A stretch of 64,000 bases of DNA from PALSA-607 sp036509315 (GCA_036509315.1 DATCFU010000249.1:1-64000), one strand, 5' to 3'; shown: positions 40,733 to 49,873, counted from the first letter of the stretch. The notes: a model not told the origin generated them from the letters alone. A program made the numbers and translations.

Positions 40733-42601
40733 GTGCAAGGTATGGGTGGCTCAGTCGACGGCAACAACCCGCTCATTGTCTCGGCTTTTGAGTCTGCTTT
40801 GCATCATCAAGCCCTGATCGTGCTGATCCTCTTGATCATCGCGGCGACTGCGTGGGTGTGGCCTTACACCACTCCGAAGCCCAGCCTGGGTGTCGCGTCG
40901 CCCGCGGACCCGGCCGAGGCGACGAGTGGGGCTATCGGGCCTGCCGTCGGCGGCTCCGACACCGACGCGGCAGTCGGAACCGGTGAGCACCCGGCCCGCA
41001 AATGGCTACGCGTGAGCTTCGGTGTGCTCTGGATCTTCGATGGCCTGTTGCAACTCCAGCACGGCATGCCCGTCGGGCTGCCCACGGACGTCGTACAGCC
41101 CGCCGCGGCAACGTCGCCGCAGTGGGTTCAGAACGTCGTCAACGCCGGGACTCTGATCTGGCAACGACACCCGATTCCGGCCGCAGCGGCGACCGTGTGG
41201 ATCCAGATTGGCGTCGGCGTCCTGCTTCTCGTAGCGAAGCGCGGGCGCGTCTCGCAGCTAGCCGGCGTTGTGAGCCTCGGGTGGGGCCTTGTCGTGTGGG
41301 TTTTCGGTGAGGCATTCGGTGGGGTCTTCGGCTCAGGTGTGAGCTGGCTGTTCGGCGCCCCTGGCGCGGTGCTGTTCTATGTCATCGCCGGCGTGCTGAT
41401 CGCATTGCCGGAGCGCGCGTGGGTGGGACAGCGCGTCGGTCGCACAATGGTCGGCGTTCTCGGCGCCTTCTTCGTCGGTATGGCGGTTCTGCAAGCGTGG
41501 CCTGGTCGCGGGTTCTGGCAGGGACAGAGCAATCCGCATGTCACGGCCGGCGGCCTGACCTCGATGGTGCAAACCATGGCGCAGACCCCGCAGCCTCATG
41601 CGCTGTCGTCGATCGTCTCCTCGTTCGCGTCGTTCGACGCCCACCACGGATGGTTCGTGAATCTCGTCGTCGTGCTCGCACTTGCCGGTATCGGCATCGC
41701 ACTCCTAACCGGTCGCGAACAGGCCACGTTCGTGGCCTTGGTGTGCGGCAGCGTCCTATGCGTCGCCGTGTGGGTGCTTGTGCAAGATCTCGGCTTCCTT
41801 GGAGGCGTCGGCACCGACCCGAACAGCATGATCCCGACAATGCTGCTCATCGGTGGCGGTTATCTTGCGCTTACCCGACAAGCTTCACCGGTGGCCGTTA
41901 AGGCCGAGCACGTGAGACCGACAAGCCTGCGTAATGCCCTGAGTTCTCCTTCGGCGTTGGCCGTAACCGCTGCCGTCGCCTCGTTCGGCATCGTCTTGGT
42001 TGGTGCCGTGCCGATGGCATTCGCATCGGTGAACACACACACCGACACGATCGTCACTGAGGCAATCAATGGGCAGCCGGAACCGACCGATACACCGGCT
42101 GCCCCCTTCGAGTTGACCGATCAGACCGGTGCGACAGTCAGCCTCGCGAGCCTGAAGGGCCGGACCATCGCGCTGACGTTTCTCGACCCGGTCTGCACGA
42201 CCGACTGCCCGTTGATTGCCCAACAGTTCCGCAGGGTTGACGAGTCGCTCGGCACAGGGGCCGTCAACAGCACAGCATTCGTGGCGGTCGTCGCGAACCC
42301 CACCTACCTCGGCGTGCAGTTCGTGCAGGCCTTCGACTCCCAAGAAGATATGAACATGCCCAACTGGTACTTCCTGACCGGATCGCTAGCGCAGCTGACC
42401 GCGGTGTGGGATGCCTACGGCATTCAAGTGCAGTCCATTGGCAGCGGTGGAATGGCAGCGCACAGCGATACCACCTACGTCATCGACGCCGCGGGGCACC
42501 TGCGAACGATCTTTGGTGCCGATCCCGGCAACACCTCGACGGACTCCGCATCATTCGCCAACCTCCTGAACAAAGAAATGCGCGCGGTCGCAGCCGGATG
42601 A
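40733..42601 (+). CDS. Polytopic membrane protein fused to a SCO1/SenC domain
   Basis: A 622-aa protein. Residues 1 to ~440 hold about ten hydrophobic segments with DoxX-like passages (FGVLWIFDGLLQLQHGMP). The C-terminal ~160 residues form a thioredoxin-fold SCO1 domain: FELTDQTGATVSLASLKG, the copper motif DPVCTTDCPL (CxxxC) and the distal His in AAHSDTTYVID. It would deliver copper to the CuA site of cytochrome c oxidase, encoded 4 kb away. The start is taken at GTG 40733, 8 nt after GAGG; GTG 40724 is possible. Its stop overlaps the next gene. Confidence 0.8.
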   Translation: MQGMGGSVDGNNPLIVSAFESALHHQALIVLILLIIAATAWVWPYTTPKPSLGVASPADPAEATSGAIGPAVGGSDTDAAVGTGEHPARKWLRVSFGVLWIFDGLLQLQHGMPVGLPTDVVQPAAATSPQWVQNVVNAGTLIWQRHPIPAAAATVWIQIGVGVLLLVAKRGRVSQLAGVVSLGWGLVVWVFGEAFGGVFGSGVSWLFGAPGAVLFYVIAGVLIALPERAWVGQRVGRTMVGVLGAFFVGMAVLQAWPGRGFWQGQSNPHVTAGGLTSMVQTMAQTPQPHALSSIVSSFASFDAHHGWFVNLVVVLALAGIGIALLTGREQATFVALVCGSVLCVAVWVLVQDLGFLGGVGTDPNSMIPTMLLIGGGYLALTRQASPVAVKAEHVRPTSLRNALSSPSALAVTAAVASFGIVLVGAVPMAFASVNTHTDTIVTEAINGQPEPTDTPAAPFELTDQTGATVSLASLKGRTIALTFLDPVCTTDCPLIAQQFRRVDESLGTGAVNSTAFVAVVANPTYLGVQFVQAFDSQEDMNMPNWYFLTGSLAQLTAVWDAYGIQVQSIGSGGMAAHSDTTYVIDAAGHLRTIFGADPGNTSTDSASFANLLNKEMRAVAAG

Positions 42602-43794
42602 GATCGCCGGGAGGCATCAGCAGCAAGTCGTCCCAAACACTTATGCGGGGACGCCGACGTGCCGCCGTTGCGGTCGCAGTTGGCACTTTGGCGGTCACAG
42701 CCTGCAGCTCACACTCGGCGCCTGGTTCCTCCGCGGCCGCACCCGACGCAGCGGTCGGCGTCCCCCTCGCGACGTCCGTTGCGACTTCGCTGGGCAACTG
42801 GGCGACGTTTCCGATGGGCCACCTCGACAGTCCGAGCGGCACGTTCTGGGAGGCGTTCACGCTCCCCGCAGGTTCCGACAAGTGGGTCGAGCGGACCCCG
42901 CCCAACGTTGCTGACAACGGTGGGCTGGTCACTGCCCCGACCAGCACCGGGGTCGTGGTTGGCTTTCGGCCGAGCCACCTGCTCAGCTTCTCCCCACTCG
43001 CTGTCACCAACGACGGTGGTGCGACGTACATGCCGGGGCTGGTCTCGGGTGGCCTCGCCAACGTGCCCGATGCGCTCAGCCTTGCACCGAACGGCCGTGC
43101 GGCCGCGTTGACCGACACGCAGGTGTTGACCAGCACCGCGGCGCTTTCGGCGTGGCAAACATTGATAACCGTTGCCGCGATCAAGGCATCGCCAGCGGGC
43201 GTCGCCTGCGGCGTCCAGCAACTGACGGCGATCATGACGAACGAGGGTGGCGTGTTCGTCGGTGCCGCGTGCTCTACGCCAGGCGTCGTCGGGCTGTTCC
43301 AGCAGGCGGGGTCGCGGTTCGTCTCGGCCAACGTGCAGTTGCCATCCGCTGACGCGAAAGCTTCCGTCGAGGTGCTGCGCATCGTGCCGTACAACCAAGG
43401 CGTTGCGGCGCTGCTCGGCGTCCGCGATGGTTCGACGACGGGGTACCTCGCCGCCTGGAACTCTTCGCCCGGTTCGGCGGCGTGGACCCTCTCGGCTCCC
43501 CAGACAAGTTCCGGTGTCCTGATCTCGACTGCAGTGGCGCCGGGGGCTGGCTTCGGGGTGCTCACCAGCGGCAGCTCAAACAGGCTCGCCGCAGCGGCAA
43601 TTGCGGGCCAGGGAAGTAACTGGGCTCAGCTGGGCGCGCCACCCGCCGGTACTGCGACCATCTCGGTCTCCGCTAACCGCACCGACGCCCTCGTCGTCGA
43701 CTCAGCCACGTTTACCGACTACCGGCTGACGAACGGCGAGTGGGTCAAAGCGCAGACCATTCAGGTCCCGATCCCGTACGGCTCCTCCGGCTGA
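42598..43794 (+). CDS. Secreted lipoprotein of unknown function
   Basis: A 398-aa protein. Basic n-region (RGRRRAAVAVAVG), lipobox (LAVTAC), then a beta-rich domain with repeated GG-ATY / W-TL patterns that suggest a beta-propeller or sialidase-like fold. ATG 42598 overlaps the SCO1-fusion stop by 4 bp, so the two are co-translated, which suggests a role in oxidase assembly or the envelope. A second ATG at 42640 sits closer to the signal peptide. Confidence 0.65.
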   Translation: MRSPGGISSKSSQTLMRGRRRAAVAVAVGTLAVTACSSHSAPGSSAAAPDAAVGVPLATSVATSLGNWATFPMGHLDSPSGTFWEAFTLPAGSDKWVERTPPNVADNGGLVTAPTSTGVVVGFRPSHLLSFSPLAVTNDGGATYMPGLVSGGLANVPDALSLAPNGRAAALTDTQVLTSTAALSAWQTLITVAAIKASPAGVACGVQQLTAIMTNEGGVFVGAACSTPGVVGLFQQAGSRFVSANVQLPSADAKASVEVLRIVPYNQGVAALLGVRDGSTTGYLAAWNSSPGSAAWTLSAPQTSSGVLISTAVAPGAGFGVLTSGSSNRLAAAAIAGQGSNWAQLGAPPAGTATISVSANRTDALVVDSATFTDYRLTNGEWVKAQTIQVPIPYGSSG

Positions 43795-43804
43795 CCTAGC
43801 GGCT

Positions 43805-44683
43805 TCAGCCAATCGGGACGGCGACGGCGCGCGGGGTCCTGCGCTCGGGGTCGTCGTCGAGCCATCGCGTCACGGTGTAGAGGATCGACGGGAGAAAAGT
43901 AACCTCCCCGCACACCCACAAGATCGCGCCGGCGATCTGCTGATCGCTCGCCTGTGCCGACGGGCCCCTACTCGCGTACCAGGGGTAGAGGTCGTGCGTA
44001 AACATGACCATCGTCATCGCGATGATCACCATGGTCGCGTTCGACGCGATCAGCGCGGCGATTCGGCCGACGGGCGCCAATGCCGGGCGGAACGGGTAGG
44101 AGCCGAAGATCTGCAGCCACAGGCACACGCCGAGGCCAAAGAAGGAGCCGTGCTCGAGCCAGATATGCACGGCTTGGTTCCTTGCGCCGAGGTCGAACGG
44201 GCCGGGCAGGTGCCAGATCAGCATGTCGACGTTAAACGCGACCACGGGGATGTACGGCTTGGCCGCTAACCGCCGGACCGCTGCGGCTGCATGCCAGGCC
44301 GACCCATCCGCAAGAGGTCGCCGAGCACGCGTGTGCCGCAGCAACCGACCGTAGGCGCGCGCGACCGGGCGAGGCAGCCCACGCAACAGAGGAACCCACG
44401 GCGCACCGAGCACGATCAAGGGCGGCCCGACGAATGACAGCAGGATGTGCTGAACAACGTGCGCCGTCAGATAGGTGTCGGACCAGTAGTCGACCGGCGA
44501 CACGACCGCCACGAGCAGGACGGCGAGGCCGCCCCACCAGATGACCGCCTGCCCGATCCATGGCCTGGTTGGACGACCGGATTTGGCTATCGCGTTCAGG
44601 TGTCGGCGCAACCCGCGGGCGTGCACAGCGACGATAACCGCGACCACCACGATGAACGGGTCGAAGGTCCAGTGCTGAAACAT
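43805..44683 (-). CDS. ctaG: CtaG-family cytochrome c oxidase assembly protein (caa3 type)
   Basis: A 292-aa membrane protein with about seven segments. HVVQHILLSFVGPPLIVLGAPW is the CtaG_caa3 signature and conserved histidines recur in MLIWHLPGPFDLG and IWLEHGSFFGLG. It helps insert copper or heme into the oxidase. ATG 44683 (MFQHWTFDPFIV) matches the usual start; GTG 44719 would add 12 residues. It converges on the lipoprotein gene (10-bp gap) and is divergent from the next gene. Confidence 0.85.
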   Translation of the reverse strand: MFQHWTFDPFIVVVAVIVAVHARGLRRHLNAIAKSGRPTRPWIGQAVIWWGGLAVLLVAVVSPVDYWSDTYLTAHVVQHILLSFVGPPLIVLGAPWVPLLRGLPRPVARAYGRLLRHTRARRPLADGSAWHAAAAVRRLAAKPYIPVVAFNVDMLIWHLPGPFDLGARNQAVHIWLEHGSFFGLGVCLWLQIFGSYPFRPALAPVGRIAALIASNATMVIIAMTMVMFTHDLYPWYASRGPSAQASDQQIAGAILWVCGEVTFLPSILYTVTRWLDDDPERRTPRAVAVPIG

Positions 44684-44742
44684 CGTTATCGGTGCGGTCC
44701 TTCCCCGGTCGGCGTGCACAGCGTGGCTGTAGTCTTCGTGCG

Positions 44743-45402
44743 GTGACAGACACCCCGACTCCCACTGAAACGGCCACGCTCATGGAGCCGCCGCCAGCGC
44801 CACTGTGGTCGTGGGCGCTGCGCCACCGCAGGATCAGCATCGCAGCGACCGTTGTCGTCGTGCTCGGTCTCGTGGCGTTCGTCGACTGGCCGCATCGCGC
44901 GACCCCCGGGCAGTTGCGTTCCGATTACGCGCAGTATGCAACCCAGGTCAGGGGCGACGTCCAGTCCTGCAGCGTCGAGGTCGAGGAGACGCTCAGCGCC
45001 TACAACCAGATCACGGCCGGCGTGGTGCGCGACCGTCAGACAGCGGAGGCGATCGCGAGCCAGGCAGCGCTCGACTGCACCCCCATGGGAAACAGCCGCA
45101 TCGATGACCTCGGAACCCTGCAACCGCCGTCGTCGGTGGCGAATTATGGCCTCGGTGCGGCGACGCAGCAACTGTATGAATGGTGCTTCCCGACCGCGGT
45201 CGACGTCGCCCAAGACATCGAGCACCTGATGTCGTCGCCCGGCGACCCCGCGACACTGGCTGACGTGAAAGCCCGGCTCACGCAGATAAGTGCAGCAGGC
45301 GCGAACGCACAAGCGGCATTCAACCGTGCAGCCGGCACCCTCGCAACGCCGCCCGTCGACTTCGGTCTCGACCAAGTGCGGGCGAGCGTGCTGGTCGGCT
45401 GA
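44743..45402 (+). CDS. Single-pass membrane protein of unknown function
   Basis: A 219-aa protein: cytoplasmic Pro/Thr-rich start, one transmembrane helix (ISIAATVVVVLGLVAFV), then an extracytoplasmic helical domain with four cysteines (SCSVEVE, LDCTPMG, EWCFPT) that may form disulfides. GTG 44743. It is divergent from ctaG and faces the end of the oxidase operon. Its stop lies inside a 15-bp tandem repeat. Function not recognised. Confidence 0.6.
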   Translation: MTDTPTPTETATLMEPPPAPLWSWALRHRRISIAATVVVVLGLVAFVDWPHRATPGQLRSDYAQYATQVRGDVQSCSVEVEETLSAYNQITAGVVRDRQTAEAIASQAALDCTPMGNSRIDDLGTLQPPSSVANYGLGAATQQLYEWCFPTAVDVAQDIEHLMSSPGDPATLADVKARLTQISAAGANAQAAFNRAAGTLATPPVDFGLDQVRASVLVG

Positions 45403-45465
45403 CCGCTGGTCGGCTGACCGCTGGTCGGCTGACCGTGGGTCGGCGAACAGCTGGTCGACTAACAG
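45391..45465. repeat. 15-bp tandem repeat at a stop codon and convergent gap
   Basis: Three identical CTGGTCGGCTGACCG units (45391, 45406, 45421) are followed by two diverged copies (45436, 45451). Each of the first three contains a TGA in the reading frame of the upstream gene. The repeat spans the convergent gap up to the small oxidase-operon peptide stop at 45474. Confidence 0.88.
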
Positions 45466-45473
45466 AGCGACCG

Positions 45474-45566
45474 TTAGTTGCCGCGGCGCTGAAAGAAGCC
45501 CCACAGCACAGCGGCAAGGAACAGTGCGACCGGGAAGAGGTACGTCATGAACTGGCTGGTGTGCAT
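45474..45566 (-). CDS. 30-aa membrane peptide, last gene of the oxidase operon
   Basis: It starts MHTSQFMTYLFPVALFLAAV and ends LWGFFQRRGN, giving one transmembrane helix with a positive C-terminus. ATG 45566 lies 9 bp after the ctaE stop with GAGAGG 5 nt upstream. Size, topology and position fit a small accessory subunit of cytochrome c oxidase, comparable in kind to the tiny subunits of other terminal oxidases. No family was recognised. Confidence 0.6.
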   Translation of the reverse strand: MHTSQFMTYLFPVALFLAAVLWGFFQRRGN

Positions 45567-45575
45567 CGCTGCCTC

Positions 45576-46253
45576 TCAGTTCAGCACGGAGAAGAGGAAG
45601 AACAGCACAATAGCGACCACCGCGACGAAGACGACGACCGCTTTCGCGCCAAGAGCCGACCCGGCGAAGGCAACCTGGATGCGATCGTCACGGTTCGGGC
45701 CCTCGGGCGACAGTACCCACCGCACGCGCAGCGATCGCGCCAGGAGCGTCTCGAGCCAATATGCGGTGACGATGCAGTAGATCGCGAACAGTGGCATCGT
45801 GGCGACGTAGACGGACGCGAAACCAGACGAGCCCGGCGCCCAGCCGAGGCTCGGCATGCTGGCGAGCTGCGTGATACCGGCTGCGAGAAACAACACGGTC
45901 GCGGAGCCGCAGGCGACCCGCCAGTCGGCAGAGTTCGTGCGCGACCGACCAGACTGCCACGACCACGTGTAGAACCAGAAGAGTGCCGCACCTACGAGCA
46001 CCATCACCAGCACGGGAACGCTGATGAAGTCGGACGGGCGCTGCCCGGGAGCACGCCACAGCGCGTCGTTGTCAAGGGAATGCAGATAGAAGTAGGAAAA
46101 GACCGCAGATCCGAACAACATCGCGGATAGCGCCACGAACAGACGCGAGCCTGACCAGTAGGCGCCACGAATCGACGTCCGCTCAAGGCTAAGATCTCGC
46201 GCTCGAGCCTCCGCCTCCCCTGGCGCCATCGCGCCGCCGGCAGTCGTCGTCAT
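45576..46253 (-). CDS. ctaE: Cytochrome c oxidase subunit III-like protein
   Basis: A 225-aa heme-copper oxidase subunit 3-type protein with about five membrane helices. The N-terminal cytoplasmic segment is followed by LFVALSAMLFGSAVFSYFYL, the usual helix with an acidic/aromatic partner. ATG 46253 lies 1 bp after the ctaD stop. It stabilises the CtaD/CtaC core and forms a lipid-lined O2 path in known oxidases. It is more diverged than ctaC and ctaD. Confidence 0.75.
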   Translation of the reverse strand: MTTTAGGAMAPGEAEARARDLSLERTSIRGAYWSGSRLFVALSAMLFGSAVFSYFYLHSLDNDALWRAPGQRPSDFISVPVLVMVLVGAALFWFYTWSWQSGRSRTNSADWRVACGSATVLFLAAGITQLASMPSLGWAPGSSGFASVYVATMPLFAIYCIVTAYWLETLLARSLRVRWVLSPEGPNRDDRIQVAFAGSALGAKAVVVFVAVVAIVLFFLFSVLN

Positions 46254-46254
46254 G

Positions 46255-48222
46255 TCAGTTCACCTCTTCATGCTGAGTCGGGACGCCGGGTGGCGCGGCG
46301 CCGATATAGGCCATCGGGCCGGCGCCGGTGCCGTATTCGTACGGGCTCGACACGACGGTTGGCACGTGCGCGAAGTTGTAGGCGACCGGCGGAGTGGAGG
46401 TCATCCACTCGAGGCCACGCGAACCCCACGGGTTGCCGACCGGCTCGGTCGGACGCGGGTCGATGAACATCGTCTTCACGAAGTTGTAAACGAAGACCAG
46501 CATCGATACGCCGATGAAGTAAGCCGAAATCGACACCCAGTCGTTAAGACTCTGCAACGCCTTCTCGTACTCGAAGACGCGGCGCGGCATGCCCAACTCG
46601 CCGATGGCGAACAGCGGCAGGAACGTCGAGTTGAAGAAGACGAACAGTATCCAGAAATGAATCTTGCCGAGCTTCTGATTGAGTTGGCGACCGGTCATCT
46701 TCGGCAGCCAATAGTAAATGCCGCCAAAGAAGGCGAAGAGCAGCGAACCCATGATCGTGTAGTGGAAGTGCGCCATCACGAAGAAGCTGCCGTGCGCAAC
46801 GGTGTCGGTGGGGACGTCTGACAAGAAGACGCCGGAGATACCACCGATCAAGAAGTTGAAGAGCGCCCCAAGCACGAACAGGATCGGGACGGCCAGTCTT
46901 AATCGCGCACGCCACAACGTGCCGATCGCCACGAGGTAGATGATGCCTGTCGGGATCGAGATCAGCTCGGTCGTCAACATCACCACCGGACGCATGTCAG
47001 GGTTCATGCCGCTGTCAAACAGGTGATGCTGCCAGACGAAGAATGACAGCGTGCCGACGCCGACCATGCCGGCGACTGCAGTTCGGTAGCCAAACAGCGG
47101 CTTGCGCGCGAAAACCGTGAGCAACTCCAAGGCAATGCCGAAGCCGGGAAGCGCGAGGATATAGACCTCGGGGTGCCCGAAGAACCAGAACAAGTTCTCC
47201 CACAGGTATGAGCTGCCACCGTGCTGCGCATCAAAGAGCGCTGTCTGCACGGTGCGGTCCATTAACGACATGTACGTGGAGGCGAGCAAGACGGGCGCCG
47301 CGAGCACCATGAGCATCGCCGTCACGAGCATCGACCAGACAAAGATCGGCACGCGGGTCCAGGTCATGCCGGGCGCTCGGTAGTTGATGACCGTGCAGAT
47401 GATGTTGAAGCCACCGACGATCATCGAGAGCGCCATCAGGCCGAACGCGACGAGGTACGCGTCCTCGCCTTGGCCGGCTTCGATCGACAGCGGCGCGTAA
47501 CCGGTCCAGCCGGTCGGGAAACCGCCGACGATGATGCCGGACAGCAAGACGATGAATGCGGCAGGCGTGATCCAAAACGACAGCGCCTCGAGACGCGGGT
47601 ACGCCATGCGACGCGACCCGATCATCAACGGGACGAAGTAATTGCCGAACGGGCCGAGGATGACCGACGTCATCATCATCATCATCATCGTGCCGTGCTC
47701 GCCGACGACCTCGAGGTAGGTCCCCGGCGCCAACAGATGGCGCGTCGGCGACAACAGCTCCGAGCGGATCGCCATCGCGAAGAGACCGGCGACAAAGAAG
47801 TAGACGAGCATCCCGACCAGGTACTGCACGCCCACAACCTTGTGGTCAAGGGTGTAGCTGAAGTACGACCGAAGCGTTGGCTTGCGCTCGTGCGCCCCTT
47901 CGGCTTCGGTCGCCGGCGCGTAGCCGAACATCTTCTGGAACGGGTAGTTCAGCGCTCCGATCCCGGCGAGCCAGCCGAACGTCGCGAACAGGTAGCCGAG
48001 CACCAGCGCGTGGTTGTTGTCACCCTCGCCCTGCACCTGCTGATAGGTGTGCGCGATCCAGTTGCCGACCATGTGCCCGAGCGCGTAGCCGGCTGCAGCA
48101 CCGACAAAGGCCAACAGCAGGTTCGGGCCGAGCCACCACGGCCGTGCCGCGCGGGGTGCACGTGGGCCGCCGGGATTGCCAGCCTTGTCGACCGCCGGGG
48201 GCGCCGTCGTATCCATTGCCAT
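46255..48222 (-). CDS. ctaD: Cytochrome c oxidase subunit I
   Basis: A 655-aa protein with at least 14 membrane segments, including an N-terminal extension. FFGHPEVYILALPGFG gives the CuB His, Glu and Tyr; WQHHLFDSGM the CuB histidines; MAHFHYTIMG the heme a3/a ligands; and EHGT the other heme a histidine. It reduces O2 to water and pumps protons. ATG 48222 has GGAGGG upstream; the longer frame runs into ctaC. A run of six methionines follows the heme-ligand histidine. Confidence 0.93.
   Translation of the reverse strand: MAMDTTAPPAVDKAGNPGGPRAPRAARPWWLGPNLLLAFVGAAAGYALGHMVGNWIAHTYQQVQGEGDNNHALVLGYLFATFGWLAGIGALNYPFQKMFGYAPATEAEGAHERKPTLRSYFSYTLDHKVVGVQYLVGMLVYFFVAGLFAMAIRSELLSPTRHLLAPGTYLEVVGEHGTMMMMMMTSVILGPFGNYFVPLMIGSRRMAYPRLEALSFWITPAAFIVLLSGIIVGGFPTGWTGYAPLSIEAGQGEDAYLVAFGLMALSMIVGGFNIICTVINYRAPGMTWTRVPIFVWSMLVTAMLMVLAAPVLLASTYMSLMDRTVQTALFDAQHGGSSYLWENLFWFFGHPEVYILALPGFGIALELLTVFARKPLFGYRTAVAGMVGVGTLSFFVWQHHLFDSGMNPDMRPVVMLTTELISIPTGIIYLVAIGTLWRARLRLAVPILFVLGALFNFLIGGISGVFLSDVPTDTVAHGSFFVMAHFHYTIMGSLLFAFFGGIYYWLPKMTGRQLNQKLGKIHFWILFVFFNSTFLPLFAIGELGMPRRVFEYEKALQSLNDWVSISAYFIGVSMLVFVYNFVKTMFIDPRPTEPVGNPWGSRGLEWMTSTPPVAYNFAHVPTVVSSPYEYGTGAGPMAYIGAAPPGVPTQHEEVN
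47671..47688 (-). repeat. ATG trinucleotide microsatellite encoding Met x6 in CtaD
   Basis: Six perfect CAT triplets (ATG on the coding strand) encode the hexamethionine next to the EHGT heme ligand in a transmembrane helix of subunit I. Slippage would add or remove single methionines without a frameshift. Confidence 0.85.
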
Positions 48223-48236
48223 GAGTCGCGGCCCTC

Positions 48237-49205
48237 CTACGGAATCGCGCTGGGGGATGCGGGGCCAGGCGGTGGGCCGCTTGGTAGCGGATCCTGACCT
48301 GGGTCGTAATAGCCACCGTCCGACTGCGGAAGGTAAAGGTCCGCGTAGGGCGGCAGGAACGGGATCAACTGCTGGTACGTCGCTTGCGCGTTTGTCACCC
48401 ACGTCTTGAAGTCGGCCGGACTGACTACCTTGCCGGAGGTGGCCATCGCGCCGTGCCAAAGCCCGCACAACTCGTCGCATCGGATGTTGACCGAGCCGAT
48501 CTTGTCGGCGGTGGCAAATGCCACGTTGTTCACACCGGGGTTCGCGTCGGCCTTGACACCAAGGTTAATCGCCCAAAACGAGTGGATGACGTCGAGGGAG
48601 GTCACGCTGTACTGAACCTCCTGGCCCGCCGGAACGACCATCTGCGCGGTTTCGAGGCCACCGTATTGCGGGTAGCGGAACGTCCACCGCCATTGCTGTC
48701 CGATGACCTGGACGACGAGGAGCTTGCTCTGGGCCGCGTCGGCGTTGTAACCGGTCGGCGTGAAGATCGGAACCTGGCCAGATCCGGTTCCAGCACCTGC
48801 ATTGGTATCGAGTTCGACAGTCCCGAAGATGAACAGCGAAATCACTGTCACCGAGGTGATGCCGAGCCACGCTGCCTGGAACCCGCGGTGTCCCTTCAGC
48901 GGCGGACCGTCGCCGACCTCATCGACGGGCGTGCCCGACTTCACTCGCCAGTTGGTCAGCGCGTAGCTCACGTAAACCCAGACGAAGGCCATCACCGGGA
49001 CGGCCACCGTGCCCAGCACCCGATTGTCGAACTGCTGGACCTTCGCAGCATTGGAATCCGTGCCTGGCGGCATGTGCGGGCCCCACACGAAATACACCAG
49101 CACCATGCCGATCACCGACGCGACGAGCCACATAATCCCGATGCGCATCATGTGCTGCCGATCGGTGCGGTCAACAGCCGCCGCGCGACTTGCGTGGTTC
49201 GTCAT
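48237..49205 (-). CDS. ctaC: Cytochrome c oxidase subunit II
   Basis: A 322-aa protein. Two N-terminal helices (IMWLVASVIGMVLVYFVW, VLGTVAVPVMAFVWVYVSY), the aromatic QQWRWTFRYPQY patch for electron entry, and a cupredoxin domain with VIHSFW and RCDELCGLWHGAM that supply the CuA ligands. No lipobox and no fused cytochrome c. ATG 49205 shares a base with the preceding stop (TGATG). The 14-bp gap to ctaD holds its SD. Confidence 0.92.
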   Translation of the reverse strand: MTNHASRAAAVDRTDRQHMMRIGIMWLVASVIGMVLVYFVWGPHMPPGTDSNAAKVQQFDNRVLGTVAVPVMAFVWVYVSYALTNWRVKSGTPVDEVGDGPPLKGHRGFQAAWLGITSVTVISLFIFGTVELDTNAGAGTGSGQVPIFTPTGYNADAAQSKLLVVQVIGQQWRWTFRYPQYGGLETAQMVVPAGQEVQYSVTSLDVIHSFWAINLGVKADANPGVNNVAFATADKIGSVNIRCDELCGLWHGAMATSGKVVSPADFKTWVTNAQATYQQLIPFLPPYADLYLPQSDGGYYDPGQDPLPSGPPPGPASPSAIP

Positions 49206-49873
49206 CAGGCCACGACCTTCAGGAAGCCGCTCATATAGCCGAGCGTGGACATCCCGCCACCGTTTCCGTATGGCCAGCCGAGACCGCAGGGCACGAAGCA
49301 CTGCCAGGGGTAGAGGCCAGCTGCCGGGGTCTTGATCGTGAAGGTGACCGTGTTGTGGTCGAACGACGAGGCACACGGGGCGATGCTGCAGACGTTAGTA
49401 GCCGCAGAGGCGATGCCGGGCATCGGCACTGAGATACCAAGCGTCGGGACCGCGAATGTGTGCCCGATCCCGTTGTCGGTGTTGTCGTTGATGATGCGCG
49501 CGGGTGTTCCCCCGTTTACCACCTCGGTGCCGTCGACGGTGCCCTGCACCTGGTCCATGAAGGAGTTCCGCAGCGTGCTCCCTGTGTCGTACTGGTCAAT
49601 CGTGAAGTGCACGAGCGTGTTCGCCTTCAGCTTGATCATGGTGGTGTGCACCCACTTGCCGTTGTCGTCGGCGAGGTAGGACACGAAAGTCGGGTGCGGC
49701 CCGTAGCCGAGCGCGGGGACGGTCTGCAGGTGGATCTGTTCATCCCCTGAGCCGGTCGCCGCGGCAGCGACGGTAGGCGGGTAGTGGAGGAAGTACAAGA
49801 ACAACATGGTCACCCCCGCCACAAAGACGGCGAACACGACCCCAACGGAGGTCGCGCGCATTGGTCTGGTCAT
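49205..49873 (-). CDS. Membrane-anchored cupredoxin-like protein of the oxidase operon
   Basis: A 222-aa protein with one N-terminal helix (SVGVVFAVFVAGVTMLFLYFL) and an extracytoplasmic beta domain. The C-terminal segment YPWQCFVPCGLGWP (C-x3-C) followed by GGGMSTLGYMSG resembles a CuA or type 1 copper loop, and LVHFTIDQYD supplies a possible His. It also has VCSIAPC, a possible disulfide. ATG 49873 has AGGAGGG. Its place between ctaB and ctaC suggests copper transfer or an electron-carrying subunit. Not a canonical subunit II. Confidence 0.65.
   Translation of the reverse strand: MTRPMRATSVGVVFAVFVAGVTMLFLYFLHYPPTVAAAATGSGDEQIHLQTVPALGYGPHPTFVSYLADDNGKWVHTTMIKLKANTLVHFTIDQYDTGSTLRNSFMDQVQGTVDGTEVVNGGTPARIINDNTDNGIGHTFAVPTLGISVPMPGIASAATNVCSIAPCASSFDHNTVTFTIKTPAAGLYPWQCFVPCGLGWPYGNGGGMSTLGYMSGFLKVVA

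Noticed and set aside
42480..43565. 361-codon minus-strand frame opposite the lipoprotein gene
   Set aside because: Antisense shadow. The plus strand has a signal peptide with lipobox and a coupled ATG start.
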